From Oscheius sp. JU75 (Eukaryota; Nematoda; Chromadorea; Rhabditida; Rhabditidae): 64,000 nt of DNA. Of the stretch, positions 51,395 through 63,845 are shown piece by piece. The position numbers and the translations under genes were made by a program. The notes under the pieces were generated by a model. That model had not been told where the DNA came from. It ran no database searches and saw only the letters and a program-made list of their open reading frames with translations. The stretch covers positions 7,254,001 through 7,318,000 of the forward strand of contig JASJZC010000007.1 in NCBI GenBank assembly GCA_037178855.1, read 5' to 3'. Numbering within the stretch: the stretch's first letter is position 1; every line of letters starts with the position of its first letter.

Positions 51395-53942
51395 GCACGT
51401 CAACTTTTAAACCTGAATAGGACATGCTTTTGTGAGTATACAGCAAAGAAGAGGAGTTGAAGAAGACGAGTATCAAACCAGGCTCCAGATAATTGACATG
51501 CGCAAATGGACAAAATGAGAGCAGTCACACTGATTATCAGTTGCTCTTGACTCTTTTCAGCTTGTTCTACCTCCTCATTTGAGTGACAAGAACAGGAGGA
51601 TCGTTGCGAGCAGGCTCTATCGTATTCAGAAATGAGCGTATAAGAAAGAAACAAAAGCAGTGGATAGTATCCGGCCGAGCAGCCTCTCTTAGGAAAGTTT
51701 ATTGTCTATACGTCTGTATTCCATATTCGTGGGAAAGATCCGTCAGCCTACCCGGCCCGTTTATGAGCTTGGCAAAACTACATAGCCGGATGGAAATTGT
51801 GGATATGGTTGCGTGTGATTAATTAGCACTGGATAGGAAATCGTAGTCTATCCGCCTCCTCTGAGGAAAGTCAGTGCTGTGGGAAATGTGCGTAATGAGA
51901 TAACAAGAGGGCTCTGATTCCTTGTAAAGATTTTCCGGAGAAGAAGCATTCCTGTTAAAAAAAACTGATAATACTGCTGAAGACATGTTCTTTCAGCAGA
52001 AACACGGTAAATATCAATCTAGCTTAATTTAATCACAGATGTAAAACGACTGTTAAACGTTTTGTTTTGAGGAGAAAGTGCGGATGAGTGGAAATAGTTT
52101 GCCTTGTTAAGAGAATATGACAGGGACTCATCTAGATTCTTATTAACCGGATATACTGTAATTATTTTCCTCCATATCCTGTTAGTAGTCGCATGTACAC
52201 TTAATTTCTCCCTCAATAACGCTTGTACAAGTTTGAAGAACTCACCTTCACAACGACTCCTTGAGCCATATTCACAGTACATCTGTCCCAAGTTTCTTCT
52301 TCCTGAAAAGTAAAAATTACTCAAGTATCATTCAGTGCAAAGGTCTTTTAAGAAAAGTCGAGAGATGACCCTAGCAGCTGATGGCGGCTGGCCACTTGAC
52401 ATCAAACGGAGAGCAACGAGACATGGGATTTCGACCAGCTGATAATAATGAGGAAAAAAGAGCCGTTCACAGAAAATGTGGAACATTCGTCAATTTAGAG
52501 GGATTTTGTAAGAAGATGGATTAAAAGCAGGTGGCCAGCTGACTGGCTACGAGGTTCAGACGCATGAGTCATTAGGAAAAACTTCTGGTCTAAACATGAT
52601 CAAATTTGGTCGTTTAATTTCGATCGGAAAGTGAAAGAAAGAGACTCCCTCAAAAGACTTAGATTTAAGTCATTTTTCATGGGAAGAAAGATTGAGAACT
52701 GGTCAGGGATAGGGAAAGGATTAGAAACCACAATATAGCTGTCGATAGTTGCAAAAACAGCTTGTAATGTAGCTGACCATTTTTGATCGAGGCAGAATTT
52801 GAATGGTTCATCAAAAGAGCTTCCTAAAAAAGAAAATCGTCGAAATGTCTTCTATATGCAAAACTCAGTCGTGTTTTGTGGAAGCGGAACGAGGATGTAT
52901 GCACAGAAATTGAAGCGATCGGAAATGCGGGAACGTTTGCTTTTGCAAAATCAGGTTTTGAGGAGTAGAAAACAACAAGCAGAAGAGAAAGTCACTTTTA
53001 GTTTAAATAGAACTCCTTTGTTCAGCTTTTGGAGCAGTTTCGGGCCGGAAAATGACCGGAACTAATCTTATCACAGATTATATTAGTTCCAGCCGTTGCG
53101 AAATGCACGAAACAAAGTGACTAACAGCCCTCAAAACAGCCGAGTGGTAAACATTCGAGGAATATTATACAACAATTGTAAATTTCGAAAAGAAATGAGC
53201 GCTTGTTGGACAATAAAGGGTCTTTAATTGTGACAAACCGCACCCAGCAAGCATTTAATTGAACAGATGGCACTAACGATAGTATCAATCAGCTGGGTGG
53301 CCATAAATACGAGACGACAATGTCTCGGAAACGAAACGTGTCACTTATTCCATTTTACTTCAAGTCACTCACTCCGTCGGGAGAATTTTGCCATATTCCA
53401 AATTCCCATGGTATTAAGCCACCGAACCCAAGCAATGACCAAGGAACCTATTTCAAAAACATGTGAGTAACAGCTGATTGAGAAAGAACAGTGGAATAAA
53501 GTTGTCACGAGAACACGTGCCCTGAAGGAGCTTCAAAAACAGCTTTTAGATGGAGCAGGAATTGGATGGTTGCCAGGGACACGCGACGCGACCGCTCGCG
53601 ACTGACCATTAGTATTAAGTAGTTCGGAAAAGCATGAATAAATATTTAACGGCGTAATGAAAGATGACGTTTTTGGTCTTAAATTACGTAAAAACAAACT
53701 ATCTATCAAATAGTGAGCCTCTGATCAACAGAAAAATTCCATTTCCTTCAAAAAAAAAACGGTAACTTCCGAGTTACCCAAGCCTTGTTGACTACAGGTG
53801 GTTTTTTCTCAGAAAGCTTATTGAATCACATTCAAGTTAGAGAAAGAGTTGCAACTATAGCGATCAAATAGTTCAGACTAAACCTACTGTGTTGAACAGT
53901 AGTTAGCTGAGTACAAGATCGAAGAGGACCAAGTTCAGAACT
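51395..53942. other. Gene-poor stretch
   Basis: Short ORFs only, none with splice or family support. The largest plus-strand one, 52799-53065, is Lys/Arg/Gln-rich and has no acceptor at its start. The stretch is AT-rich in places. Confidence 0.4.
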
Positions 53943-54365
53943 TTAAAAGGATAGTTTAGTTATGGCTGGACGACGCGCTTTTTTTTTCAAACGGGTCCCG
54001 CAACAAACGTCCTGAAACCCAATCTTTTGTATATATCGTTGCACCATTTTCTTGGTTTCTATAAGTGTTTAATCGATTTGCCGTCAAATTACACCTTAAA
54101 GGAGCCCACTTTGACAGATAAATTACTGTAAAAAAAAGAGAAAATGGCCGTACAAGGTCAAAACTGCGTTTCGTCAATCCTCCATTTTCCTTGGTAATTT
54201 TCCGCGAAAATATACGATTCTAGGGTGAAATTTCTCAGCACAAATAGAAATCAACAAATGTGTTTAAAGCACACAAAAGTGCAAAAAATTGATTTTCAGG
54301 GAAGTTTGTTGCGGGACCCATTTGAAAAAAAGCGCCGCGTTCAGCCAAAACTAGACTGTCCTTAA
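53943..54365. mobile_element. MITE-like foldback element with about 85-bp inverted repeats
   Basis: The left arm (about 53943-54033) and right arm (about 54275-54365) are inverted copies. Both contain the GGCTGNACG...GCGCTTTTT block, then a GGGTCCCGCAACAAAC core and CCTGAAA. Mismatches are scattered, so the copy is old. Each outer end carries TTAA (53943-53946 and 54362-54365), a possible target duplication. The 240-bp centre has no coding potential, as expected of a non-autonomous DNA transposon remnant. Superfamily not assigned. Confidence 0.8.
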
Positions 54366-54683
54366 ATGTCCAAACATCCGATATTTTTGCGGAGTTCTCA
54401 ATGGCAGATAGGTAGCCAAGGTTCGAACCGCGGTCTCATTTTGCAAACTCACATAAAAAGCAATCTCGTGAGCGCTCACATTGAACGAGATGTATGAAGC
54501 AGTAAATATTAAAATTCCCATTTTTTTTTCGTTGTCGTTCCTTGCTGTTAGAAAAACAGACATGGAAAACCGGGTTTATTGAATCTCTTGACAAGACAAG
54601 CGTGTTCACCGAAGTAGTTTTTTCGATATTAAAGCAAAAAGTGATAGGTGATATGTAGGGAATAAAATTTAACGAAATTGAGC

Positions 54684-55973
54684 TCATTGGTATAAGGTTG
54701 CGAGTTCGGCAACACAGAAAGAAATGCATTCTTTCCAGTCTTCTTTCTCGGTTGATTCCATCTGTTGGCGAAGAATGGAGAAATCAGGCACTGGGATTTT
54801 GATTCCGCGAATCACTGCCTAAAGAGAACTACTTACAAGATATGAACAATGTCCTACTGTCTTGATGATAATCTCGAGGTAAGCGAGTAGTTTGTCGATT
54901 ACATCGCTTGTAGAAACGACGTCAATCTCCGTGAGCCATCGGTCGTAGTAAACAATGAGGGTTTCTTCATTGGGCAGCTTTACCAGGTAGATGGCTTTCG
55001 GAGGAGTACTGTTAGGCAAAGATAGAACTTTAGTGGCTGTTGGGTCGTCATCAAGCGCTTCTGGACAGCGACCGAAACCTGGCAGCTCCATGTGTTCAAC
55101 ATTTCCAGGTCCGTCATCGACAAATGACTGAAACAAAAATGAAAATGTAAAAGAGGATCTTACCTTCACGAAAGTCATGAAAATTGTCTTTGCCTCCTGC
55201 TTTTCCAGAGGAATTGGATGCAGAAAAGATGAAACACTGATCTTCTTGAAGCGTTTCAGAGGAATGTAGTTGGGCAAGTGCCAGCGCAGTGGACCAGCCA
55301 CATGAACTTCTTCAACTCTCTGCATATCAAACTTTAAATTCATATAGAAATGTACACCTCAGGAAGGAGCTGTAGACACCAGCTGGAAGCCATTGCAAAA
55401 TAGATTTTCTTGTAGCCACAGATACGACAAATCAATACTTCTCTGACTTTCAGATAGATGTTTTCAATTGCTCCGAAATGAAGTTCCTCGCAGAATAAAT
55501 AGTTCTCGGGGATTGACTTGGCACAGCTCAAGCCGTAAGGTCCAAGCTCCTAAACGAGGCATTTCAAAAAAGCAAGAAAAAATACAACGCACTACAAAAA
55601 CCTTTTCCGGATGGACTTCCTTGAATCCTAGGAACTCTGGATGTCGATACGTGACAAATTGCCCCGTTACACTTGCTTTAATGTTGCAGATCTGGAACAC
55701 TTTTTAAATAAAAAATAATCGACTAAAAACACCAATTGAGTCGATTCCGTCTTCTTGGTACGACTGAGGTGGACTTCTTTGGCAGTAGCACAAATTCTGT
55801 GCTTGTGCTTCTCGAAAAATTCGTTCAAGACTTTGTTGGAACGACGGAGCCGTGTAAGTTCGTAGAGGTCAGTCTAAAAGTATATTTAAAAATAAGAGGG
55901 AAAAACAAAAGCGTACGTGGCCGATAGTAGCGAGAAGCAAATCCTCCGCGAGCATCTCAAGATCCAGTGCCAT
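54684..55973 (-). CDS. F-box-like nematode protein
   Basis: Start ATG 55973. The N-terminus MALDLEMLAEDLLLATIGH plus the next exon (DLYELTRLRRSNKVLNEFF) has the length and helical pattern of an F-box (Leu-rich start, then a loop and a polar helix), which would recruit SKP1 in a cullin ubiquitin ligase. The rest (ICNIKASVTGQFVTYRHP; LGPYGLSCAKSIPENYLF; VEEVHVAGPLRWHLPNY; NETLIVYYDRW-like segment) resembles the long C-terminal substrate region of nematode F-box families. Six or seven exons with short introns join in phase, ending AVIRGIKIPVPDFSILR then CISFCVAELATLYQ and TGA 54684. A Pro at the usual LP start of the F-box is not seen, so the F-box call is moderate. No signal peptide; probably cytosolic. 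Confidence 0.6.
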
Positions 55974-57550
55974 TTTAGTCCAAGTGTAACGACGCTTGAA
56001 ACATCTGAAAGATGGAATCGATGAAGATTGTATAAACAGGCGAATAGATAAACAGAAACAAAACGCTTAAACATGATGTTGCGTACTGCATTTTCCAAGA
56101 GACGACAACCAAACAACGACGCGACTTTCTTAGTAAGATACAAACATTGAACAAGTGACATTAGAATCAGTAAAAAAGATAGATATGGCCCATGGTGCGT
56201 ATATTACTAAGAAGACTTTTTTAGAAGCAAAGTCCAAAATTAATTGTTCGGACAGTTAATTAATTATTGCTACGCGCGTTTTTAGTGTTTTAGAAGCTAG
56301 CACTAATGGAAGGCAAAGCCAAGTCCATCTTTATCCTAGTGAACCTCCTCTCCGCATACTCATGGTTGTGCTACCGCAATTTGAGCAGCAACCCCGTTCC
56401 TGTCTTCTAGTCACAACTGACTTGTCAATCAAATCCTAACTCTTGACTTGCCATCTTTGGTTCGAGGCAAACAAACAAAAGCGTCAGAGCCACAGATACC
56501 TTGGAGCATTAATAGTTTAAATATTCATACCATAGAAGTTACGTGAGAGTGAGTTCCATTGAAACAAAGGTGACAATATTGGCGGAAGACAGCATTGTGT
56601 CCTCCGGCTTCCATTCGGACGCTCTCTTAATGCTCTAAAAAGTGTTTCAAATGTTGTTCTAATCCAGTTGTCAATTGAACCATCCGTATTTCAGGGAAAG
56701 CGATGCTTACGAGTCTGGCTTGAGTTTACAGGGAAAGCACAAAAAGTTAGGGCCAGGTTCAGAATATCCAGTCTTTTATTTCGTGAGAGCTGTTCACGAA
56801 TGTCTATGCACTGGAAGCTAATTCGCTTGTACACACCGCTTGGGATTCGATCCCTCGTTGTGAGATTAGTAGTCGGTAATGCATGCCAGACTACGATGCC
56901 TGCCCACGTAATACTCACTTTCGGTTCACATCTCTCTCTAGAAAATGTCCAGGTTAGAACATCTACTTTTCAAGTCAGATGTGCTGTAACAAATACGATA
57001 GTATTTGTATTTAACATGAACATCTTGCAAATCATCCGTTCAAACTAGGGTTCAATTTTTGAAATAAAGTTTCACGAATTATCGTCGCCTTCAAATTAGC
57101 ACATACACCTCCGGATCCTTTCTCCTTACTTTCCCCGCTCGAGAATCGGGTCGACTAGCTGTCTTTGTCCGTCTTCTACAAAAACATAACGCGAGCTTGA
57201 CAGCCGTAGGCAGATAACCTGAGACCTGCCTCTTTCACTTGCAGCACTAGCACTCTCGGCGGAACACCCGCGTAGTCTTTTTTCTGCCGGGATCATCATG
57301 CTCTTCTATTTCTCGCCCCGATGTTCCACCAAGGGTGTCCTCCACGAACTTTCTAACCGATTCCGTGGTGAAATGACTGTTAAGGACTAGGCGTAATCAG
57401 CGCTGTAGTGCGGTCCACTGACCGAATTTCTTCGCGCCGCCTATTTCACTTTCATGATAACTGAAACTCACGCCGACAATGTCGCACAATTATTCTTATC
57501 ATGCTTCTGGTCATCATTATCGTTCCGTGCCCAGACTAAGATTTCAGGAG
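55974..57550. other. Intergenic stretch
   Basis: No supported gene. The divergent promoters of the F-box-like gene and the matrix protein should lie here. A tRNA B-box-like sequence at 56842-56854 is discussed under rejected items. Confidence 0.4.
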
Positions 57551-60500
57551 ATGCGGTTGCTCCTTGTCCTGCTCTTCCCGGCGTTAGCGGCCTCCAAGAA
57601 CATTTTTGTCTCGTCTCCTTTTGATAACTTCAGGATAGAATGTCCGAAAAAGGTAGAGATCTCGATGACAGATGTTCACCAATTCTTCAGTCTGGCGCAA
57701 ATGAGCTGTCAGTGAGAATGGTTGAATCAGTCGGAGCTAAACGACAAGATATTGTTTTTGATATGAGCTGTGAGGGAATAGAAGAGGTATAGTAACACAT
57801 TACATCAAAATGAAGCACTCTTTAGCTCTACCCGTGGGTGAATATTCCAGTCGGGATCACTGAAATAGACAGAGAAGATTGCTACTACTCTTCAATGTTT
57901 GACCCTATTCTGGACGAGGATACTGAATATTCTTGTAAGAATAGGGAGTATTTTGCTGGAATCACTCGTCTCACCGATACAAGGTAGAAATACACCTTAT
58001 TAATTGGAAAACTAGAACTTCAGAGTACAAGTTCTGTGCTGCCGCCTCCGATCCCGAACCGAGTTCAACTGTCGTGAGACGCAATTCAACAAACCTATTG
58101 GACTAAGCCGAACCACTATCATTGAGTGAGCCCCTTTTATTAGCACTAAATCCTACATGGATATTTCAGAGGAGATAATCAGCTCATTAATGCCCTCAAG
58201 GTCAATGATCGGGGCTACATTGTAAGATTTTGCGATATGGCTCCGAGAAACATTCGTAATTTGCTGAAAATCTTGTTTGTGATCTCGTATTTTTAGCTGA
58301 GATCTATGATGATATTAAAGTAACCACTGAGAGACCGAAGACCACAAAGCAGAATTTGAAAGGCAAAGTACAGAAACAGCAAGTGAATCCGTACTCTACA
58401 AGAGCACCTACCACTCTGGTAGGCTTGTTTTTATTCGGAAACTTAGTAAATTCAGACTCCTGGTGGGTTTCCGCAACTTCCTAAAGTTGATGCTTTCGGT
58501 CAACTAGTCCCTGAGTATTCTCCTACCAAAGGTCCACTTATGGCTAGAATAAACGAGCCTCTTACTGTTCCTACCACACATCCTACCACTCAGTCCACCA
58601 CTACCCGTGTTCCTCCTACTTCAGCGGTCCCTATTGCGGTGACAACAACTACTGAAGTTACCACTACGACCACCACAACTCAAAAGCCTACGACCATATC
58701 TACCACAACCATCTCGACAACTACGACACCTAAACCCACAACAACCACGACTAAGAGGCCTACTACATCAACGACCACTTCAACAACAACTAAAGCTCCT
58801 ACGACTACTACAGAGGCTGCTCCAACATCTGCTTCTCATGAAGAAGAAGTGAGGTGCGTAAAGGTTTTCTCCTTAAAAGCCAAGGTCCCCGTATGATTCA
58901 AAGCAAGAGTTTTGGAACTTCTTCTGAAACGCGAACGTGGCGATTAAAAGCTTTGATTGCTTCAAATGACGGCAATTACCGGATCCCATTCACACCAGAG
59001 CCTTTTTGACTATTAATTAACGTTTTTACTTCAGTAACTCTGTCGAGGATTCAATGGAGAAAATAGATGCCGATCCTGTTCCTACAATGGAAGAGCCAGC
59101 TCCGAAGGAAGAGACTACTACTCCCACTCATCAGAAATCCGTTGAGGACATTACCATGGGTTTGGTTCAAGTGTTAATTACCTCGTTTACGCTTTAGTCG
59201 AAGACTTATCTCGCGTGACGTTCAACAATGATGACTTTCCCAAAGCCAATGAGAAAAAGCTCGCGGTCCCTGGAAAGATGAAGTTCGCAAAAAATCAACT
59301 GGTACTCCACGTGGCTGTCATTTATCAAATGTTCATTATTCCAGCCTCTCCGACCGGGAGCTTCATCAAACAGTGAATTCGTCTTTTTACCCTCCATCAA
59401 TCATGAAGGAATTCGACGGGCCCCTGTCCGCACCTACCGTCCACATATTGTGAGCCGCACTGTTCTTTTTGATGATTGAGCACGTAACCCAGTCTCTGTC
59501 ATTGCTTTTGTCGCCTGTTAATAAAGTCTTTCGTCATCGTAACATTTTGCACTCTGTTCTGCTTAACCAAATAACATTTTCTTGCTTAGACTGCCCTTCT
59601 ATCAGGAAATGTGCTGTACTTTCCTGTTAGTCGCGTTTGACAGTAATGAAAACTCTGATGAGCTGCATCCATCAATTAACCTTTTTGGGAAGGAAATTAC
59701 GCTGACTTTATAAATTTCAGAATCTCTGGGATGATGAGGAAGACGAGATGGAAGAGATGTATGGTCAAATGGGTTTTACCTCCTCTGAACGAAAGGTCGA
59801 ACATTAACTTGACCGTGGGAAATCCTCTCCGATTTTAGATGCGTCGTAAAGTAACGCGAGCACATCGTCTACCCACTGAAAGCAAGGAAGACAGCAGAGT
59901 AATTCGGTTATCTTTGTCCCCCGTTATGACTATACTTTTTAGATGTCTGATGTCTCGAAGGAGGTCCTTTATCAGAACATGATGAAAATCCCTGATCGTG
60001 AGACACTCTACCTGTCAGTTTTGACGCAACTGAACTCGCAAAGTGCTGTTTTTAGAAAAGAAGACGCCAGAAAATTGCCACCTGGAGCTCGGCAAGACCT
60101 TCCTGCAACAAGAAGGAATCCCGGTGCGGCAGTTCTTGTAGAACAAATTGATAATGCCCGCTTTGTAGATGAAGAGACGAACAGCAGTCCCTTTGAGAAC
60201 GAAAACGAGCCTAAGGTGGGCAATGTCTGCGTCATTTCACACTAAAAGCACGTTGCGTGGTCTGTTTCGGGATTTGTGTGGCGACTTTAACTTCTCTTTC
60301 ATACTGCTACGCATCCATGTCTTCACACAGTTTTCAGATATCTAAAGGTCCGACCTCTGTCTATGACAGAGTTGATCTACAGCAGGCTGAAGATATTGAA
60401 GAGGTGTTTAACCGTTTGGCTCTTCATCCCGAGACCATCCGAAGAGCTCCGGTCAGAAACACGGAGCCTGACGAGGCCAGATCTGAGAAAACAGGTGCAT

Positions 60501-61757
60501 TGTCTGTTCTGATGTTTTTCCTTTTTTCGTACAAGTGACTCAATTCTCAACAATTTTTGACTGCACTATATTCTCTCTTCTGCATCAGCGCGCTCGAGAT
60601 AACATGAATGCAAAAAAGCGCTAGGCTAGCAGGAGATACGAGAAACACACTTTTAGCTCATCCGTAATTTTAGATCGCACCAGAGATGGCGTGAAAGTGC
60701 CCAAGATGAACAATAATGAAGCACTTGTTCCCGTTAATGGTACGTCTTTTGGTTGACTGGGTGTAGGTCAACAAATTTGCAGACTTGGTTATTTTCGACA
60801 GCAGGTACAAGGAACGAAAAGATCAGCTTCCCACCAGAGGTATCCTCTTCTTTCTTGGGTGGTCCGGAGTGTTTACCTTCTGTTAGATGCAGCCACACTA
60901 GTCATTTTTTTAAGCCTCATAAAACAAGAACATGGAAATTTTTTCAGAAGCTCTAGTCCCCATGATGTCACCGCAGTTTTTCGGAACAGATTTGACAACG
61001 AAACGGACAGCCCCTACCACAACGACGTCTGTGGTAAATTAACAAATTGACTTTGGGCGACAAGCCTATTTTCTTGGTGTCAAAATGTGACGTGATGGCG
61101 TTCTGCCACCCCCATCTCCGGGCCATGTTGCACTTGTGACCCAGTGTCATAATAAGCTAATTGGAAACTGCAGCTTGTTTAACGTTTCGGTGAAAAGCAG
61201 CTCATGAGCTATTCCGAGAGAGCGAATGAGAGGAGAAAAACTTGCTGTGACAAACAAGTAAGTCATCCTTTTTAGTTCGTCCAAGAGACCACTGCTCTTC
61301 CCACATCATCCACAACAAGAGTCCCGACAACTACAGAATACGACCCATCAAACTTCTATCACACTCCACGACCCAAGCCGCCAAAAAAGGAAAAAGGTCG
61401 GTAGTTGAGTTCGACAAAGGGAAGTCGTGGCGATTAGTCGGTCAAAAGAGGTATATCTCAATGTCCTTAGGCCGTTCCTCATGCAAAAAAGAGCGACCGC
61501 GTACGTCTCCAGGTTAATGCCATTCTAAGTCGTAAAGCCGCACAAATGGGATTGTCGGTGTCATGTACCAACCATCCAATTTTTCAGTGCTCACTTTCTG
61601 CACTAAGGACATAGCCATTCGCGATGAGAGAAATATGGTGATTGCCTGTGGTGGCGAGCTTGATGTATGGGTACCAAGTCGTTGTCCAGCCGGCACGGAC
61701 TGTTTCGTATCCTCGGACAGCACCTATCGTATCTGCTGTCCTATCTCCAAAGGATAG
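57551..61757 (+). CDS. Secreted Thr-rich matrix protein with Cys-rich ends
   Basis: The ATG at 57551 is four bases past a GATTTCAG acceptor and opens a signal peptide (MRLLLVLLFPALAAS). The N-terminal domain (57600-58270) has about eight Cys (FRIECPKK, DMSCEGIEE, EDCYYSSMFDP, CCRLRSRTEFNCRE, INALKVNDRGYI). A Thr/Pro mucin-like tract follows at 58540-58850. A long acidic, Pro/Lys-rich middle follows, with repeated motifs: IRRAPVR occurs twice (59415-59445 and 60440-60460). The last domain (about 61585-61757) reads CTKDIAIRDERNMVIAC, CPAGTDCF and YRICCP, a lustrin-like Cys-rich module common in nematode secreted proteins. Stop TAG 61755. At least fifteen short exons. It is likely extracellular, perhaps cuticle or matrix. 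The exact exon chain in 60.2-61.6 kb is uncertain. Confidence 0.75.
58570..58845 (+). repeat. Thr-rich coding tract
   Basis: Dense ACN codons encode runs such as TTTTEVTTTTTTTQKPTT and KPTTTTTKRPTTSTTT, interspersed with Pro and Lys. Mixed ACA/ACC/ACT/ACG usage shows that the tract is selected at the protein level rather than being a simple microsatellite. Such tracts are usually O-glycosylated. Confidence 0.85.
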
Positions 61758-62607
61758 ACCGAAAGCCAGTCTTCTGCTCATCAGTCTTAATCAGCCAGCT
61801 TTCATCCACATTTTTGCATCAAAATTCACGGGAATTCAACGTAGCTCATATACACATGCGCAATCTTTGCCAGTCGTCTCTAATCAAAAGCGATTCAGCA
61901 CATGGCCTTCACTCTTCCTTCTATTATTAGCGAGCGCTCTTACAGCCTCGCTATACTAGTGTGCCCGCCACAACATGTATATAGCAAAGGAGTAACCAAT
62001 TTTGTCTCATATTATATAATAAACTTGCTTCAACAGCTCGTTTTGGTCCATTCTGGGGCAGGCAATATGATTACGGTTCCTCCAAATCGGGATTTGCTTA
62101 TTTCCTCGGGAATGAGGATGTTTGCTGTGAGGTCAAATGAAATTGATGCCCAAAATTATGTGGCCACGCTGGAAGTCCTACCCCTCCCACGCAGGAGACG
62201 ATGGTTATTAGGAGCGAAGAAGCCTGCCAAAAGACAGAAGGCAATGACGAAAATTGGCTTAGTTTGATTGGGGGGATGTGAATCCCCGTGAGATGATGAC
62301 ACAAAAGAATTACGTAGATCCACCCTTCTATTTTGACCCATCTCTTCTTTAATTACCCCTTTGGCTTCTGCAGCAACAAGTTCATCGTGATTCAGTAACA
62401 ATAATTTACTGTACAAAGTACCTAGTCAAGGATCACATGAGTAAGCATCAACACCGTAAAGTACAAGAAAACTGTAGGAAAACCCGACAAGAACAGGATA
62501 AGGAAAATGCATGGACAGAAAAAGCAAGGCTACCAGCTAAAAACCCGAAAAAAATGCACGTCTAGTGGTTCTACAACACGAGAAGAAGCATCACAGATTC
62601 AGCCTCA
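61758..62607. other. 3' flanks of two convergent genes
   Basis: Contains the 3' untranslated part of the matrix protein (AATAAA-like ATAATAAAC near 62019) and that of the convergent minus-strand gene. No supported ORF. Confidence 0.4.
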
Positions 62608-63845
62608 TCATATACTCAACCTGAAATAGATAGGATTAATAATTTGTTAAGAAAGACTGGATGTTAAATTCTGGCGCATTGGAAAAGGTAACTCACCAAC
62701 TGGGCATGTTGAAACAAACACAGGCAAGCATGTTGCTGGAGGGATTAAGAAGAGCCTTTGTATCTCGGATGGCATGGGCAGGAACTTCATCGAGAACCTG
62801 AAAGCAGACATGTTAAATAAATGTAAATAGAATTATAAGCCGCGCGGGGGAGAGGAGAGTAGAGTATTCCCAGTTTTTACATAACCAGTGTCCTTAAACG
62901 GCTCTAGACGCTCCTCTAGTCACAGGAATATTAATGTTATTTTCCCTCAGAATGTCTGTACTTACCGATCGTTCTTGGCACAGCAAGATACGCATCTTCA
63001 TGCCCTCACAAGTGCGTGAGCGCCCTGATCCGGAACTGGAGGTACTGGAAGTGGAGTCACGTCGGACTGTAGCCTGTACATGATGCTGGCAACGGTATTT
63101 GGCTGCTGCCTTCTTCAAAGCTTCCAAAGCATCGGTGCAGTCTTGCTAAAAACGAGATAAATCTTGTATAAGGTCACGTTTTCTTACCTCAATCGTACGG
63201 ACGAGGCAAAGAACTCTGCTTTTTGCCACCTGCTCACGCCATGTCAGGATGCCCAAGGTCATAAGAGCAATGTCGCTCTCAGGTAGACCCTCGTCAAATA
63301 AGGTTCCGGGGAGGCGAACCGACTCAAACGTCTCGAGGTTTACCTGGAAGAATGATCTATTAGCACGTAGCAGGGGAAGTGATGTTAGTAATGACTTTGT
63401 AAACGGATGTTGTGGTCATTTTTCTGTCTGCAAACATCTCTCTCTTATTCCCGTGACCGACAGTGTTGGACTTTTGAATACCGATGAAGCCACGTGTTTG
63501 AGCCCCCTCCATCAGGAAAGGCTCGAGGACAATGGGAATGAGCGAAAATCTCACCTTCGAATCGAATTTGGCCAAATACAAACAGCATCCGTCTCTCTTC
63601 GATGGCCCAGCCGCCGAACAGGATAAAATGTAGTCGTAGTAAGATGGGCCGGTAGAGTGATTCATTTCATAGACAAGGTCGGATGGGTTAATGGCGAAGA
63701 GTCCAGAATCTTCTGCTAGCTCGATGATAGACTTGCGTTGAAGCATATTCCTTGCGGTGAGAGCCATCGCGACGTTGTTCTGGCTACTAGGGGCGTGGCG
63801 AAGACCGGGTTGGTCCCGCCCATGTGTGGGTCCAACAATTCCCAT
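62608..63845 (-). CDS. Conserved-looking intracellular protein, unknown
   Basis: Reading back from about 63845 (ATG inside an open frame that starts further upstream), the exons give ARNMLQRKSIIELAEDSGLF, DLVYEMNHSTGPSYYDYILS, CCLYLAKFDSK, then FESVRLPGTLFDEGLPESD, LTWREQVAKSRVLCLVRT, CTDALEALKKAAAKYRCQHH, a Ser-rich patch, MKMRILLCQERS and VLDEVPAHAIRDTKALLNPS. The end is CFNMPSWLSI with TGA 62608. The alternation of strands and the repeated VLCLV and MRILLC segments suggest one globular alpha/beta domain. No signal peptide or helix anchor. I do not recognise the family. Introns of about 45-100 nt. The true start may lie upstream of 63845. Confidence 0.6.

Noticed and set aside
52799-53065. 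Lys/Arg/Gln-rich plus-strand ORF of 88 codons
   Set aside because: Low-complexity composition, no acceptor near the ATG and no second exon.
54420-54500. Perfect tRNA B-box (GGTTCGAACC) on either strand
   Set aside because: The surrounding bases do not form a T-arm or an acceptor stem on either strand, and no A-box lies at the right distance. At most a tRNA-derived SINE fossil; not supported.
56842-56925. tRNA-like GGGATCGAATCCC on the minus strand
   Set aside because: The sequence is a palindrome but gives only a 3-nt loop when paired. A full cloverleaf could not be drawn.
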